From NCBI RefSeq assembly GCF_047344985.1, contig NZ_CP178861.1, positions 1,116,001-1,180,000 of the forward strand: a stretch of 64,000 nt of DNA. The letters run 5' to 3'. The translations under genes were made by a program, and so were the position numbers. This document shows, in pieces, positions 17,244 through 25,464 of this stretch. The notes beneath the pieces are model-generated. The model saw nothing but the letters and a program-made list of their open reading frames with translations, made no database searches and had not been told where the DNA came from. Within the stretch, counting starts at the first letter, position 1, and each line of letters opens with the position of its first letter. Source of the stretch: Bdellovibrio sp047344985. Lineage in GTDB: Bacteria; Bdellovibrionota; Bdellovibrionia; Bdellovibrionales; Bdellovibrionaceae.

Positions 17244-17278
17244 CTACTTCAGCTTCGGGCCAGAGGCCCTACACTCTG
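17244..17278 (-). repeat. Dispersed hairpin repeat, copy A (35 bp)
   Basis: On the minus strand it reads CAGAG, four bases, then GGGCC-TCT-GGCCC, then GAAGCTGAAGTAG. It has the same length and order as copy B at 22584-22618 and sits in the leader of the Fe-S carrier gene. Confidence 0.65.
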
Positions 17279-17365
17279 TCGAGTATACCATAGCTGTCAA
17301 GCCTTGAGGAGGCTGAAAACTCAGCCTGGGGTTGATTCGTAAGTATTTAAAAATATTGAGATATT

Positions 17366-18556
17366 CTAACGTAATGAGTTCTTTAGGATTTCTACAGCAC
17401 GCAAAAGTTCTTCTTCCGTTGTCCAGCGGCCGACGCTAATTCTTAAAGAACATTGCACATCATCGACGTTCATTCCAAGGCCCGTCAAAACATGACTGAC
17501 CACCATCGCCCCTGTGCCACAGGCAGAACCCGTGCTCACGCCGATTTTTTGCAAGCGAGGTAGAATCTGCTCAGTTTTAAAACCAGGAAGAGTGATGTTG
17601 AGATTGTTTGGAGCGCGCTCTGTGGGATGACCGTTCAAACGAACTCCGGGAATAGCGTCTTGCAATTTCGTCCATAAAAATTCGCGAAGGTTTGTAAGCT
17701 TCGCAAATTCAGCTGAAAGATTTTGTTCACAAATTTCAGCAGCCACACCAAAGCCCACGATCGCAGGAACATTCAAAGTTCCTGAGCGAAGACCGCGTTC
17801 TTGGCCGCCACCATAGATCAAGGGATTGAGTTGAACTTTGGGATCTTTAGAGCGAATGAAAAGAGCACCGACACCTTTTGGTCCGTAAATTTTGTGAGCG
17901 GAAAAAGACATCAAATCAATTCCCATCTCTGTCGCATTTACCGGAATTTTTCCTGCAGCTTGCGTCGCATCCGTGTGCAAATAAATTTTATGGTCTTTTG
18001 CCAGGCGTGCGATTTCTGGAATCGGATTGATCGTACCGATTTCGTTATTCACCCAAATAAAACTCATGAGTTTCGTGTGGGGTTTGATTGCTTTACGAAT
18101 CGTTTCAATTTCCACTTGGCCAAAAGAATTCACTGGAAGGAAATCGACTTCGACACCCATTTTTTGAGCCGCAGCCATCGCTTTCATGATGGAACTGTGT
18201 TCAACAGTGCTTGTGATAAAGTGAATAGGTTCGTTGGGATTTTCTTCGCGCAACTTTGAAATCAAACCAAAGATGACCCAGTTGTTGGATTCCGTAGCGC
18301 CACCAGTGAAAATGATCTCAGAAGATTTTGCGCCAATCAAAGAGGCGACTTGGGCACGTGCTTTGGTGACGGCATTTTCTGCAAGCCAACCCCAATGGTG
18401 TCCAGCACTGGCAGGATTCCCAAAGAATTCTTTGAAATAAGGTTCCATCGCTTGAAAGACTTTTGGATCCACGGGGGTCGTGGCGTTGTAATCGAGATAG
18501 ATGCCTTTGTCTTGTTGCACTTTAGTGTCCATCGGGCGCTCAGAGTTTAAGTCCAT
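17366..18556 (-). CDS. iscS: Cysteine desulfurase (IscS/NifS family)
   Basis: PLP enzyme that takes sulfur from cysteine for Fe-S cluster and thiolated tRNA synthesis. Motifs in order are IYLDYNATTPVD, TGGATESNN, HTDATQAAGKIP, SFSAHKIYGPKGVG (PLP Lys), GGGQERGLRSGTLN and GVSTGSACGTG with the catalytic Cys near residue 340. 396 residues is normal. The frame allows starts at MDLNSE or at MDTKVQ eight residues on. The A-type carrier gene lies 139 bp downstream on the same strand. No iscR or iscU is seen here. Confidence 0.92.
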   Translation of the reverse strand: MDLNSERPMDTKVQQDKGIYLDYNATTPVDPKVFQAMEPYFKEFFGNPASAGHHWGWLAENAVTKARAQVASLIGAKSSEIIFTGGATESNNWVIFGLISKLREENPNEPIHFITSTVEHSSIMKAMAAAQKMGVEVDFLPVNSFGQVEIETIRKAIKPHTKLMSFIWVNNEIGTINPIPEIARLAKDHKIYLHTDATQAAGKIPVNATEMGIDLMSFSAHKIYGPKGVGALFIRSKDPKVQLNPLIYGGGQERGLRSGTLNVPAIVGFGVAAEICEQNLSAEFAKLTNLREFLWTKLQDAIPGVRLNGHPTERAPNNLNITLPGFKTEQILPRLQKIGVSTGSACGTGAMVVSHVLTGLGMNVDDVQCSLRISVGRWTTEEELLRAVEILKNSLR

Positions 18557-18613
18557 GGCTTAGGAGCTAATCCCGACAAAGCCCTCGCGTCAACAGCAAA
18601 AATGCCTGCTGCA

Positions 18614-20059
18614 TTAAGCTGTTACTTTAGCTCGTTCCTTTTCCTCATATTCCTGGATTTTTTCATTGAGGAAGTTCTGAGCGCGGTATTTATCAAGGTC
18701 CTTCAAATCGCCTTTGAGAATGTGAAGCTGAGAAATTCCCTGGCTTTGCAGGCGTTCTTTTTGAACGTGATAAAAAACACCTCCCCGAGGAGTATACAGA
18801 ACGTACTTATTATTCCTGGGAAGATGTATATAAACATTAAATTCCACGGCAACGTCACCCGCAAGCTCTTCAAGGTGGATCGAGGCCATTTCTTCTGCGG
18901 CGGAATCTCCATGACGAGATTTAATGTCGGCGCGCGGGAAAAACGCCATCGCCACTTCGTTGCCATTGTGAATGGATTTTCTTAAGAATTCCGCATATTG
19001 CAAGGCCCAGTCTTCAAAAGGCACTTGGCGAATTTCTAAATCCATAGAGTCGCCATCACGAATGTCTTCGCCGTTATTTCTTAAAAAACGAAACAGACGT
19101 TCGCGGATTTTTCCAATGAACGCGGCATCCAAAGATTTGTCCTTTCCCATGGCCGTCACGAGGTAGCCTGAGAAACGACTGGACTCAATAACAATGCAAG
19201 CGACATTGGTTGAAGCTTCAATTTCTTGAGTCGTTTCAGAGGTTGTTTTGACGCAGGAATTTTCCAGAGCCTCTTTGGTTCCACGCAAGATAATGGAATC
19301 TTTTTTTGTGGCTTGAGGATCTTCTTCAATCTGCTCGGGAGTCAGGCGATTCTTTTTATGCGTAGCTATGTCCGGCAGAGGAGCCCAACCAGGTAAGTTT
19401 CCATTAGGTTTTTGCAGCGAGGATGAGAGTGGCGTTGCCGCTTCTGTATCAAACATGCGCGAATGCAAAGTGCCAGCACCGATACCATGTCCAATGGGAC
19501 CTGAATTGTTCGTGTTTGTTCCCGGAATCATACCAAGACCTTGAGCATCGTCGCTGAACATTTGCGCCAGCACACTTTGCGCATTTTGTGCTGAAAATCC
19601 GCCTTCGCCTTTAATCGCGATGACACCGTCTTCTTCGGAAGAAAGACCCGCGCGCATCTGTTGGGGAGAAAGTCCCTTCGTCTGCAAGTCTTTGTAGTAT
19701 TTATTAACCGTTCTTTCAACAGCAGGACCCGTGACAGGAGGATACAGCAAATATTCCGTCGCACATGTGCTGAGTAAGTTGTAAGAAGCGGCCGAACTTT
19801 CTTCCGCAAACGCGATCACACAAACGGGAAACGCTTGGGTCAAAATTTTCGGAAGATTGCGGACTTTGCGGTTGGGATGGTCAATGCTCACCATCACAAA
19901 CTGCGGCTGTTCTTGAACCAAAAAAATCAAAGCCTCTTTAAGATTGGTTGTGGATTTGACTTTCCATTCCCGATTTCTTAGAAATCCCTCGACAGCTCCC
20001 AGGCCGCCGGGTTGAGACTTAATAATAAGCAGCGATTTTTTAATAGTCTCTTGATTCAT
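18614..20059 (-). CDS. Protein with degenerate receiver-like N-terminal domain
   Basis: 481 residues. The first 120 look like a response-regulator receiver fold (SLLIIKSQPGGLGAVEGFL, FVMVSIDHPNRKV, ATEYLLYPPVTG), but the phosphoacceptor environment is altered and the usual KP pair reads YPP, so it is probably a pseudo-receiver. A Gly/Asn-rich linker follows. The C-terminal 220 residues (from about 260) form an alpha/beta domain that I do not recognise, ending in a charged helix. It is divergent from nrdJ across 173 bp. No kinase gene is adjacent. Function unknown; a signalling scaffold is a guess. Confidence 0.7.
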   Translation of the reverse strand: MNQETIKKSLLIIKSQPGGLGAVEGFLRNREWKVKSTTNLKEALIFLVQEQPQFVMVSIDHPNRKVRNLPKILTQAFPVCVIAFAEESSAASYNLLSTCATEYLLYPPVTGPAVERTVNKYYKDLQTKGLSPQQMRAGLSSEEDGVIAIKGEGGFSAQNAQSVLAQMFSDDAQGLGMIPGTNTNNSGPIGHGIGAGTLHSRMFDTEAATPLSSSLQKPNGNLPGWAPLPDIATHKKNRLTPEQIEEDPQATKKDSIILRGTKEALENSCVKTTSETTQEIEASTNVACIVIESSRFSGYLVTAMGKDKSLDAAFIGKIRERLFRFLRNNGEDIRDGDSMDLEIRQVPFEDWALQYAEFLRKSIHNGNEVAMAFFPRADIKSRHGDSAAEEMASIHLEELAGDVAVEFNVYIHLPRNNKYVLYTPRGGVFYHVQKERLQSQGISQLHILKGDLKDLDKYRAQNFLNEKIQEYEEKERAKVTA

Positions 20060-20072
20060 AGGTACATCTTTA

Positions 20073-20088
20073 ACGGTTTGTTGACCGT
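20073..20088. promoter_or_regulatory. Short inverted repeat ACGGT-N6-ACCGT between divergent genes
   Basis: ACGGTTTGTTGACCGT lies 14 bp upstream of the pseudo-receiver gene and 145 bp before nrdJ. It uses the same half-sites as the elements at 371 and 732 but with a six-base spacer. The remainder of 20060-20232 shows no B12-box or other riboswitch core. Confidence 0.3.
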
Positions 20089-20232
20089 AATAAGCGAGCG
20101 TTTCTACGATCTCTTAATCAAGATTACGAAGGCTTAATCGGGTGCCTAGTCTTTAGACGGTGTGGTCTCGAACATCCGTGCCATACAGAGCCTTGCTTGG
20201 CGGAACCAGAGAGAACCATTACAATATTCTTC

Positions 20233-22524
20233 ATGAAAAAACATTCTCTGCACAGTCCGACTTATTTTGTTCCTGCCGGCAAGAATCCTGAATCCATGTT
20301 CGAGTGGAAAAAAGTAGATTCTGAAATTCGCAACCGCAAAGGAGAAATCTTTTTCGAGATGAAAAATGTCGAAGCTCCAGCGGGGTGGTCGCAACTTGCC
20401 ATTGATATCGCGGCCAGCAAATACTTCCGCAAAGTCGGTGTGCCAAGAACAAAACACGAAAATTCTGTCAGACAGCTTGTGAACCGCGTGGTGAAAGCGG
20501 TTGCAGGTTCGGCGATCAAACAAGGCGGCTACTTCGCAAACAAAAAAGACGTCGATGTTTTTGCCAAGGAACTTCAATATATTCTTCTGTCACAACGAGG
20601 CGCTTTTAATAGTCCCGTGTGGTTTAATGCAGGTCTTTGGGAGTCTTATAAAATTGAATCTCCGAGTGAGCATTTTGCGTGGGATGAAAAAAAGAAATCT
20701 ATTGTTGCAACCGCCAATGCCTACGAGCGCCCGCAGTGTTCTGCGTGTTTTATTCAAAGTGTAGACGATTCTATCGAAGGCATTTTTGAACTCGCAAAAA
20801 CGGAAGCAAAATTATTTAAATACGGATCGGGCACAGGCAGTAATTTTTCAAAAATCCGCAGTCGCTACGAAATGACGGGAGCGGGCGGGAAAAGCTCGGG
20901 GCTTTTATCATTCTTAGAAGTTTTGGATAAAGGAGCCGGAGCTATTAAATCTGGTGGCACCACTCGACGAGCCGCTAAGATGGTCGTTGTTGATATCGAC
21001 CATCCTGAAGTTTTGGATTTCATCGACTGGAAAATGAAAGAAGAACGAAAAGCGCACATGCTTATCGCTGCAGGATTAAGTCCTGAGTTTGAAGGGGAAG
21101 CTTATCGCACGGTCTCTGGTCAGAATGCCAATAACTCGGTTCGTGTGAGTGATGCTTTCATGAAAGCTGTTGAAGGCGGTAAACATTGGAAATTAAAATC
21201 CCGTGTTTCAGGAAAGGCCTTGAATGGTCTTCCTGCTGTCGATGTCTGGCACAGAATCACACATGCCGCGTGGATGTGTGCAGATCCCGGCGTTCAGTTT
21301 CACGATACGATCAACAAATGGCACACATGTCCGAACACGGATGAAATTCATTCCAGCAATCCTTGTTCGGAATACATGTTTTTAGATGACTCCGCTTGCA
21401 ACTTGGCTTCGATCAATCTTGTGAAGTTTTTAAATGAAGACGGCAGTTTTGATTTTGAAGCTTTCATTCACACGGCTCGCACTCTATTTGTCGCGCAAGA
21501 AATCCTTGTCGATTATTCAAGTTATCCCACGGAAAAAATTGCGCAGAACTCTCATGACTATCGTCCCTTGGGATTGGGCTTTGCGAATTTGGGAAGTCTC
21601 TTGATGCGCAAAGGAATTGCTTATGACAGCGATGAGGGGCGTGCCTGGGCAGGGGCCATCACAGCTCTGATGAATGGTGTCGCTTATTTGACAAGTTCTG
21701 AAATGGCCCGAGCGAAAGGTGCTTTTGCGGGTTTCAAAAAAAATCGGGCGCCGATGCTGAAAGTGATGAAAAAACACGAAAAGGCCGTCAAAGATATTCA
21801 GTGGTCTTTCTTGCCTCAAGGTTTAGATAAGGCCGTTAAAAATCTTTGGAAGGGTGTTTTGTATAACGGCACGAAACACGGCTATCGAAACTCTCAGGCG
21901 ACGGTGATTGCTCCGACGGGAACCATTGGTCTTTTGATGGACTGTGATACAACCGGAATTGAACCGGATTTTTCATTAATTAAATTTAAAAAACTTTCGG
22001 GTGGCGGAGAAATTCAAATCGTCAATCAATCTGTAGAGCAAGCTCTTCGCATTTTGGATTATTCGCCTGAGGAAATCACGGCGATTCTAAAATACGTCGC
22101 GGATCACAACACGGTTGAAAAATGTCCTCAGATGCATCCTGAAGATATTCCGATTTTTGATTGTGCGACGGGAGCCGCGGGTCACCGGGTTCTTTCAACG
22201 GAAAGCCACGTGAAGATGATGGCCGCAGTGCAGCCTTTTATCAGCGGTGCGATTTCCAAGACGGTGAATCTTCCCAATAGCGCCATCGAGGAAGACATCA
22301 GCAATATTTATTTCCTGGCTTGGAAGTTGGGAATCAAGGCCGTGGCCGTTTATCGTGACGGCAGCAAACAGAGCCAACCTCTGAATGTCCATAAGCCCAA
22401 AGGCGTGGCAGAACCAGTCATTCCGAGTTTTACCATGAAATGTCCTGAGTGCGGCAGCGACACAGTGCTCACGAGCGGTTGCTATCGTTGCCCTAATTGC
22501 GGGACAACCGTGGGCTGTGCTTAG
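20233..22524 (+). CDS. nrdJ: Class II (adenosylcobalamin-dependent) ribonucleotide reductase
   Basis: Makes deoxynucleotides without oxygen dependence using coenzyme B12. Motifs include QRGAFNSPVWFNAGL, RPQCSACFIQ, KYGSGTGSNFS, SSNPCSEYMFLDDSACNLAS (active-site NPCSE) and ATVIAPTGTIGLLMDCDTTG. The C-terminus has a zinc-ribbon-like CPECGSD...CYRCPNCGT, typical of the NrdJ type. 763 residues from ATG 20233; an in-frame start 12 codons upstream is less like the family. Neither start has a strong ribosome binding site. It could supply dNTPs from prey nucleotides in low oxygen; that is inference. Confidence 0.93.
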   Translation: MKKHSLHSPTYFVPAGKNPESMFEWKKVDSEIRNRKGEIFFEMKNVEAPAGWSQLAIDIAASKYFRKVGVPRTKHENSVRQLVNRVVKAVAGSAIKQGGYFANKKDVDVFAKELQYILLSQRGAFNSPVWFNAGLWESYKIESPSEHFAWDEKKKSIVATANAYERPQCSACFIQSVDDSIEGIFELAKTEAKLFKYGSGTGSNFSKIRSRYEMTGAGGKSSGLLSFLEVLDKGAGAIKSGGTTRRAAKMVVVDIDHPEVLDFIDWKMKEERKAHMLIAAGLSPEFEGEAYRTVSGQNANNSVRVSDAFMKAVEGGKHWKLKSRVSGKALNGLPAVDVWHRITHAAWMCADPGVQFHDTINKWHTCPNTDEIHSSNPCSEYMFLDDSACNLASINLVKFLNEDGSFDFEAFIHTARTLFVAQEILVDYSSYPTEKIAQNSHDYRPLGLGFANLGSLLMRKGIAYDSDEGRAWAGAITALMNGVAYLTSSEMARAKGAFAGFKKNRAPMLKVMKKHEKAVKDIQWSFLPQGLDKAVKNLWKGVLYNGTKHGYRNSQATVIAPTGTIGLLMDCDTTGIEPDFSLIKFKKLSGGGEIQIVNQSVEQALRILDYSPEEITAILKYVADHNTVEKCPQMHPEDIPIFDCATGAAGHRVLSTESHVKMMAAVQPFISGAISKTVNLPNSAIEEDISNIYFLAWKLGIKAVAVYRDGSKQSQPLNVHKPKGVAEPVIPSFTMKCPECGSDTVLTSGCYRCPNCGTTVGCA

Positions 22525-22583
22525 GATAAAATCGGTTCTAGATATTCAGAATTAATTGCGGTAAGGTAGTCCGCGGCAGCGGG

Positions 22584-22618
22584 CAGAGTGTAGGGCCAGA
22601 GGCCCGAAACTGAAGCAG
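22584..22618 (+). repeat. Dispersed hairpin repeat, copy B (35 bp)
   Basis: CAGAG, four bases, GGGCC-AGA-GGCCC, then GAAACTGAAGCAG. It ends 11 bases before the start codon of the S1-domain gene, immediately ahead of AAAGG, so it lies in that gene's leader. Confidence 0.65.
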
Positions 22619-22629
22619 TAAAGGTGTAT

Positions 22630-23826
22630 ATGAGCAAAAAAGATATTTTCGGTGATGATATTGAAGAAACAAAAGATATGGCGAGCTTTGAAGAACTTTT
22701 TGCTCAGTCCGAGCAAGGATTGAAGACTCGTGTTTCTGTCGGCGATCAAATTCGCGGAGAGATTCTTTCTATCGGAAAAGAAGAATCTTTTGTTTCTACA
22801 GGAACTCCTGTTGATGGATTGATTTTTACTAAAGACCTTATGGATGAAAACAAAGAAGTGAAATATCACGTGGGTGATATGATCGACGTTGTTGTGATTT
22901 CCGCGAAGGGTGGCGAGATTCGTTTGGCGAAAAAAGGTTCGAAGAATGCTTCGACCGATTCTTTGGAAGACGCCTTCGATATGGAATTGCCGGTGACAGG
23001 AACAGTGATGGAGGCTGTGAACGGCGGTCTTCGCGTGAACATCCAAGGCAAAACGGCTTTCTGTCCGATTTCGCAAATTGATTCTAAGTTTGTGCAGGAC
23101 ACGGCAGAGTACATTGGTCGCAAGTTTGATTTCTTGATCACTCAGATGGACAAACGCAATATGGTGGTGTCTCGTCGTAAGCTTTTGGACCTACAAAAAG
23201 CAGAAAACGAAGGCGTCTTTATGGAAAAACGCAAAGTGGGTGACATCCTTGAAGGTCGCATCACACGTTTGGAAAAATTCGGTGCCTTTGTTGAACTCGA
23301 AGCGGGTGTTGAAGGAATGGTTCACTTGTCAGAGTTGACTTGGTCTCGCGTGCACAGTCCGCAAGAAGTCGTTTCTGCGGGGCAAACGGTGACGGTAAAA
23401 ATTCTTAAGATTGAAGATGTCGACGGACGCTTGAAAATTTCTTTGTCTATGAAACAAGCTGACGGCGATGGCAATCCTTGGAATTCAGTTCCGGCAAAAT
23501 TCCCTGTGGGCACTGTTGTGAACGGTAAAGTAGAGAAAAAAGAAACTTACGGTTTGTTTGTGAATATCGCTCCAGGCATCACGGGTCTTCTGCCAAAATC
23601 AAAATGGCGTGATCATGTCGATGGCGCGCAGTTTGAAAACAAAAAACGCGGCGATGAAATCGTAGTTCAAATTGATGAAATCAAATTTGAAGATAAAAAG
23701 ATTTCGTTGGGCGTTCCTGGCGCAGGTGAAGATCACTCTTGGAGATCGCATCAACCGACATCCGGCAGCGGCTTTGGTTCTTTGGGCGATGCTTTAAAGA
23801 ATTTAAATATCAAACCAAAGAAATAA
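22630..23826 (+). CDS. Four-S1-domain RNA-binding protein (ribosomal S1-like)
   Basis: 398 residues with four S1 (OB-fold) repeats at about 35-100, 115-185, 203-275 and 290-360. The third and fourth have the classic forms EGRITRLEKFGAFVELEAGV and NGKVEKKETYGLFVNIAPGI. A full rpsA usually has six repeats, so this is more likely an S1-related translation or RNA-decay factor or a Gram-positive-like short S1. The C-terminus ends in a Ser/Gly-rich tail. ATG 22630 follows AAAGG; a GTG two codons upstream is in frame. A strong terminator follows. Confidence 0.85.
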   Translation: MSKKDIFGDDIEETKDMASFEELFAQSEQGLKTRVSVGDQIRGEILSIGKEESFVSTGTPVDGLIFTKDLMDENKEVKYHVGDMIDVVVISAKGGEIRLAKKGSKNASTDSLEDAFDMELPVTGTVMEAVNGGLRVNIQGKTAFCPISQIDSKFVQDTAEYIGRKFDFLITQMDKRNMVVSRRKLLDLQKAENEGVFMEKRKVGDILEGRITRLEKFGAFVELEAGVEGMVHLSELTWSRVHSPQEVVSAGQTVTVKILKIEDVDGRLKISLSMKQADGDGNPWNSVPAKFPVGTVVNGKVEKKETYGLFVNIAPGITGLLPKSKWRDHVDGAQFENKKRGDEIVVQIDEIKFEDKKISLGVPGAGEDHSWRSHQPTSGSGFGSLGDALKNLNIKPKK

Positions 23827-23851
23827 TTAGTTTCGAAAATTTTTAAAAACT

Positions 23852-23885
23852 AAAAAGGACTGAGCTTATTACTCAGTCCTTTTTT
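23852..23885 (+). terminator. Rho-independent terminator of the S1-domain gene
   Basis: AAAAAGGACTGAG and CTCAGTCCTTTTT pair perfectly across a seven-base loop and run into T residues. Confidence 0.9.
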
Positions 23886-23887
23886 AT

Positions 23888-24040
23888 TTAACGGTGATGT
23901 TTGAAGTATTGAATATCTCGTTCGTGTTTTTTTGCGGCTGCAAGAGTCGGAAATGTTCCTAAGTTTCTGCGTTTTCCCGTCTTAGGATTGATCTTGCGGG
24001 AATAAATTCGATATCCGCCGGATTTAAGTTTTCTAATCAT
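23888..24040 (-). CDS. Small basic 50-residue protein
   Basis: A short minus-strand frame with AGGAGG seven bases before its ATG at 24040. The product begins MIRKLKSGGYRIYSRK and continues NPKTGKRRNLGTFPTLAAAK before ending in KHHR. It is strongly basic. The pattern of a short beta hairpin, GKRRNLGTF and an Ala-Lys helix resembles the N-terminal DNA-binding arm of AP2/integrase-type proteins and small conserved proteins seen in other proteobacteria, from memory. The perfect ribosome binding site, coherent composition and lack of any overlapping gene support it as real. A nucleic-acid-binding role is inference. Confidence 0.75.
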   Translation of the reverse strand: MIRKLKSGGYRIYSRKINPKTGKRRNLGTFPTLAAAKKHERDIQYFKHHR

Positions 24041-24116
24041 AAATCCTCCTCATTCATAAGAAAATTGAAACACTTTCCAATGAAAAAATGGAGGATCCAG
24101 TGTCTATTTACAAAGC

Positions 24117-25220
24117 CTAGACAAGGTTCTTAAGCCAAAAGATCAAAGCCATCTCCGCAAAATACTGGTGACGGCGTTCTCGCATATTGGCGGTTTTGTA
24201 AGGGGTTTCGATGATATCCTTAAGAACACGTCCTTTGTGTTGTAAACTCACTTCACAACTGTGCTCGTCTTTCGGTAGCACGTGCAGATGAAGTTCCGCA
24301 GGGCTTTTTACGGCGCGGGATTTTGAAAAGCTCCACGATTGATCCGTCATAAAATCTCGCAAGACGGGCATTAAACGGTTCATTAAAAATTGCCCGGTCA
24401 CTTCGTCGATCAAGCAGACAGATTTTATTTGCTTTAAATTCTCTGCAAAAAGCTCAGCGGCATCATTCCCATCGCGAGCAATCGTACAGAACTGCAGAGC
24501 CTCTGTGAGTTTTTCAAGAGCTTCGGCCATTTCTTTTTCTTGGGATTTAAAGAAAGAAAGTTTTACTTCGACGTAAGGAAGATGCACGCGGTAGCCTTTT
24601 TCGACTTTCACGTCTTTTAAAAGATCTTCAACAATCACAGCGACGTCGGATTCACCAACGCCCATCGTGTCCCAGATACGAGTGATATAGGGATCTAGGT
24701 TTTTGGTATTTTCTTTAAGCCACTCGGCAATCGAGTCTTCCCATACAGCTTCGATTTCGCGAGGAGGGCCGGGTAAGACGAAAACTTTTTTACCATGAGC
24801 TTCCAAGTAAAAGGCGTTCGCTGTTCCCTGAGAGTTAAAAAGAACCTTGGAACCTTTTGGAAAATAACATTGCTGCCTTTGTATGTCCTTAACGACATAC
24901 CCACGAGACGTCAGGCGATCATTCACATGTTTCCAGGAAGTTTCGTCAAACTCCAATGGAACTCCCACCCATTCGGTCACGATATCGCGAGTGAAGTCGT
25001 CAGATGTGGGACCCAATCCGCCAGTCACAAATAAAAGATCTCCATGAGAGGCGCAAAACTCCAAACCTTCGCGCATCAATTTTCGTTCATCAGGCACCAC
25101 AAGATGAGCCGTCGTTGTCAGGCCCGCCGCTTTTAATTTTTTAGAAATCCACGAAGCGTTTTTATTGACGATTTGTCCATCGGTGAGTTCTGTGCCAATG
25201 CCTAAAATTGCGGCTTTCAT
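24117..25220 (-). CDS. CinA-like protein with degenerate C-terminal amidase domain
   Basis: 367 residues. The N-terminal MoCF/COG1058 domain is clear: ILGIGTELTDGQIVNKNASW, FVTGGLGPTSDDFTRDI and VFVLPGPPREIEAVW, the ADP-ribose/NAD-metabolite pyrophosphatase part of CinA. The C-terminal third aligns in position with the PncC nicotinamide-nucleotide amidase domain, but where that has ESCTGG it reads IDEVTGQ, so the catalytic Ser seems lost and the domain is short. ATG 25220 follows AGGAG; the frame stays open 48 codons upstream but without a site. Probably only the pyrophosphatase half works. Confidence 0.82.
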   Translation of the reverse strand: MKAAILGIGTELTDGQIVNKNASWISKKLKAAGLTTTAHLVVPDERKLMREGLEFCASHGDLLFVTGGLGPTSDDFTRDIVTEWVGVPLEFDETSWKHVNDRLTSRGYVVKDIQRQQCYFPKGSKVLFNSQGTANAFYLEAHGKKVFVLPGPPREIEAVWEDSIAEWLKENTKNLDPYITRIWDTMGVGESDVAVIVEDLLKDVKVEKGYRVHLPYVEVKLSFFKSQEKEMAEALEKLTEALQFCTIARDGNDAAELFAENLKQIKSVCLIDEVTGQFLMNRLMPVLRDFMTDQSWSFSKSRAVKSPAELHLHVLPKDEHSCEVSLQHKGRVLKDIIETPYKTANMRERRHQYFAEMALIFWLKNLV

Positions 25221-25405
25221 TGTGAGAATTCTCCTAAATCTTCCTCTCACTTTGCCCGCCAAACGATCCAACCTCAAGATCTGCGTCCAGATTCTTCCGA
25301 ATAGGCTCTGCCAATGGCGTATACGCAACGCATTAACGTGGTCAAAACCTTGCCCCGGTGTCACTCTCTCAATAGATTCACGCAGTTAACTTAGATAATA
25401 AAACG

Positions 25406-25437
25406 CTGTTTCAGTTCCGGGCCTGGCCCTGACTCTG
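25406..25437 (-). repeat. Dispersed hairpin repeat, copy C (32 bp)
   Basis: On the minus strand it reads CAGAGTCA, GGGCC-A-GGCCC, then GGAACTGAAACAG. It lies 28 bases upstream of the acyl-CoA dehydrogenase start, inverted relative to that gene, in the gap to the CinA-like gene. It shares GGACGCC upstream of CAGAG with copy D. Confidence 0.6.
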
Positions 25438-25464
25438 TTGGCGTCCGTCGAAGGAGTTCCCATT

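Noticed and set aside
20060..20232. Cobalamin riboswitch before nrdJ
   Set aside because: Expected for a B12 enzyme, but no B12-box core or typical long leader could be seen.
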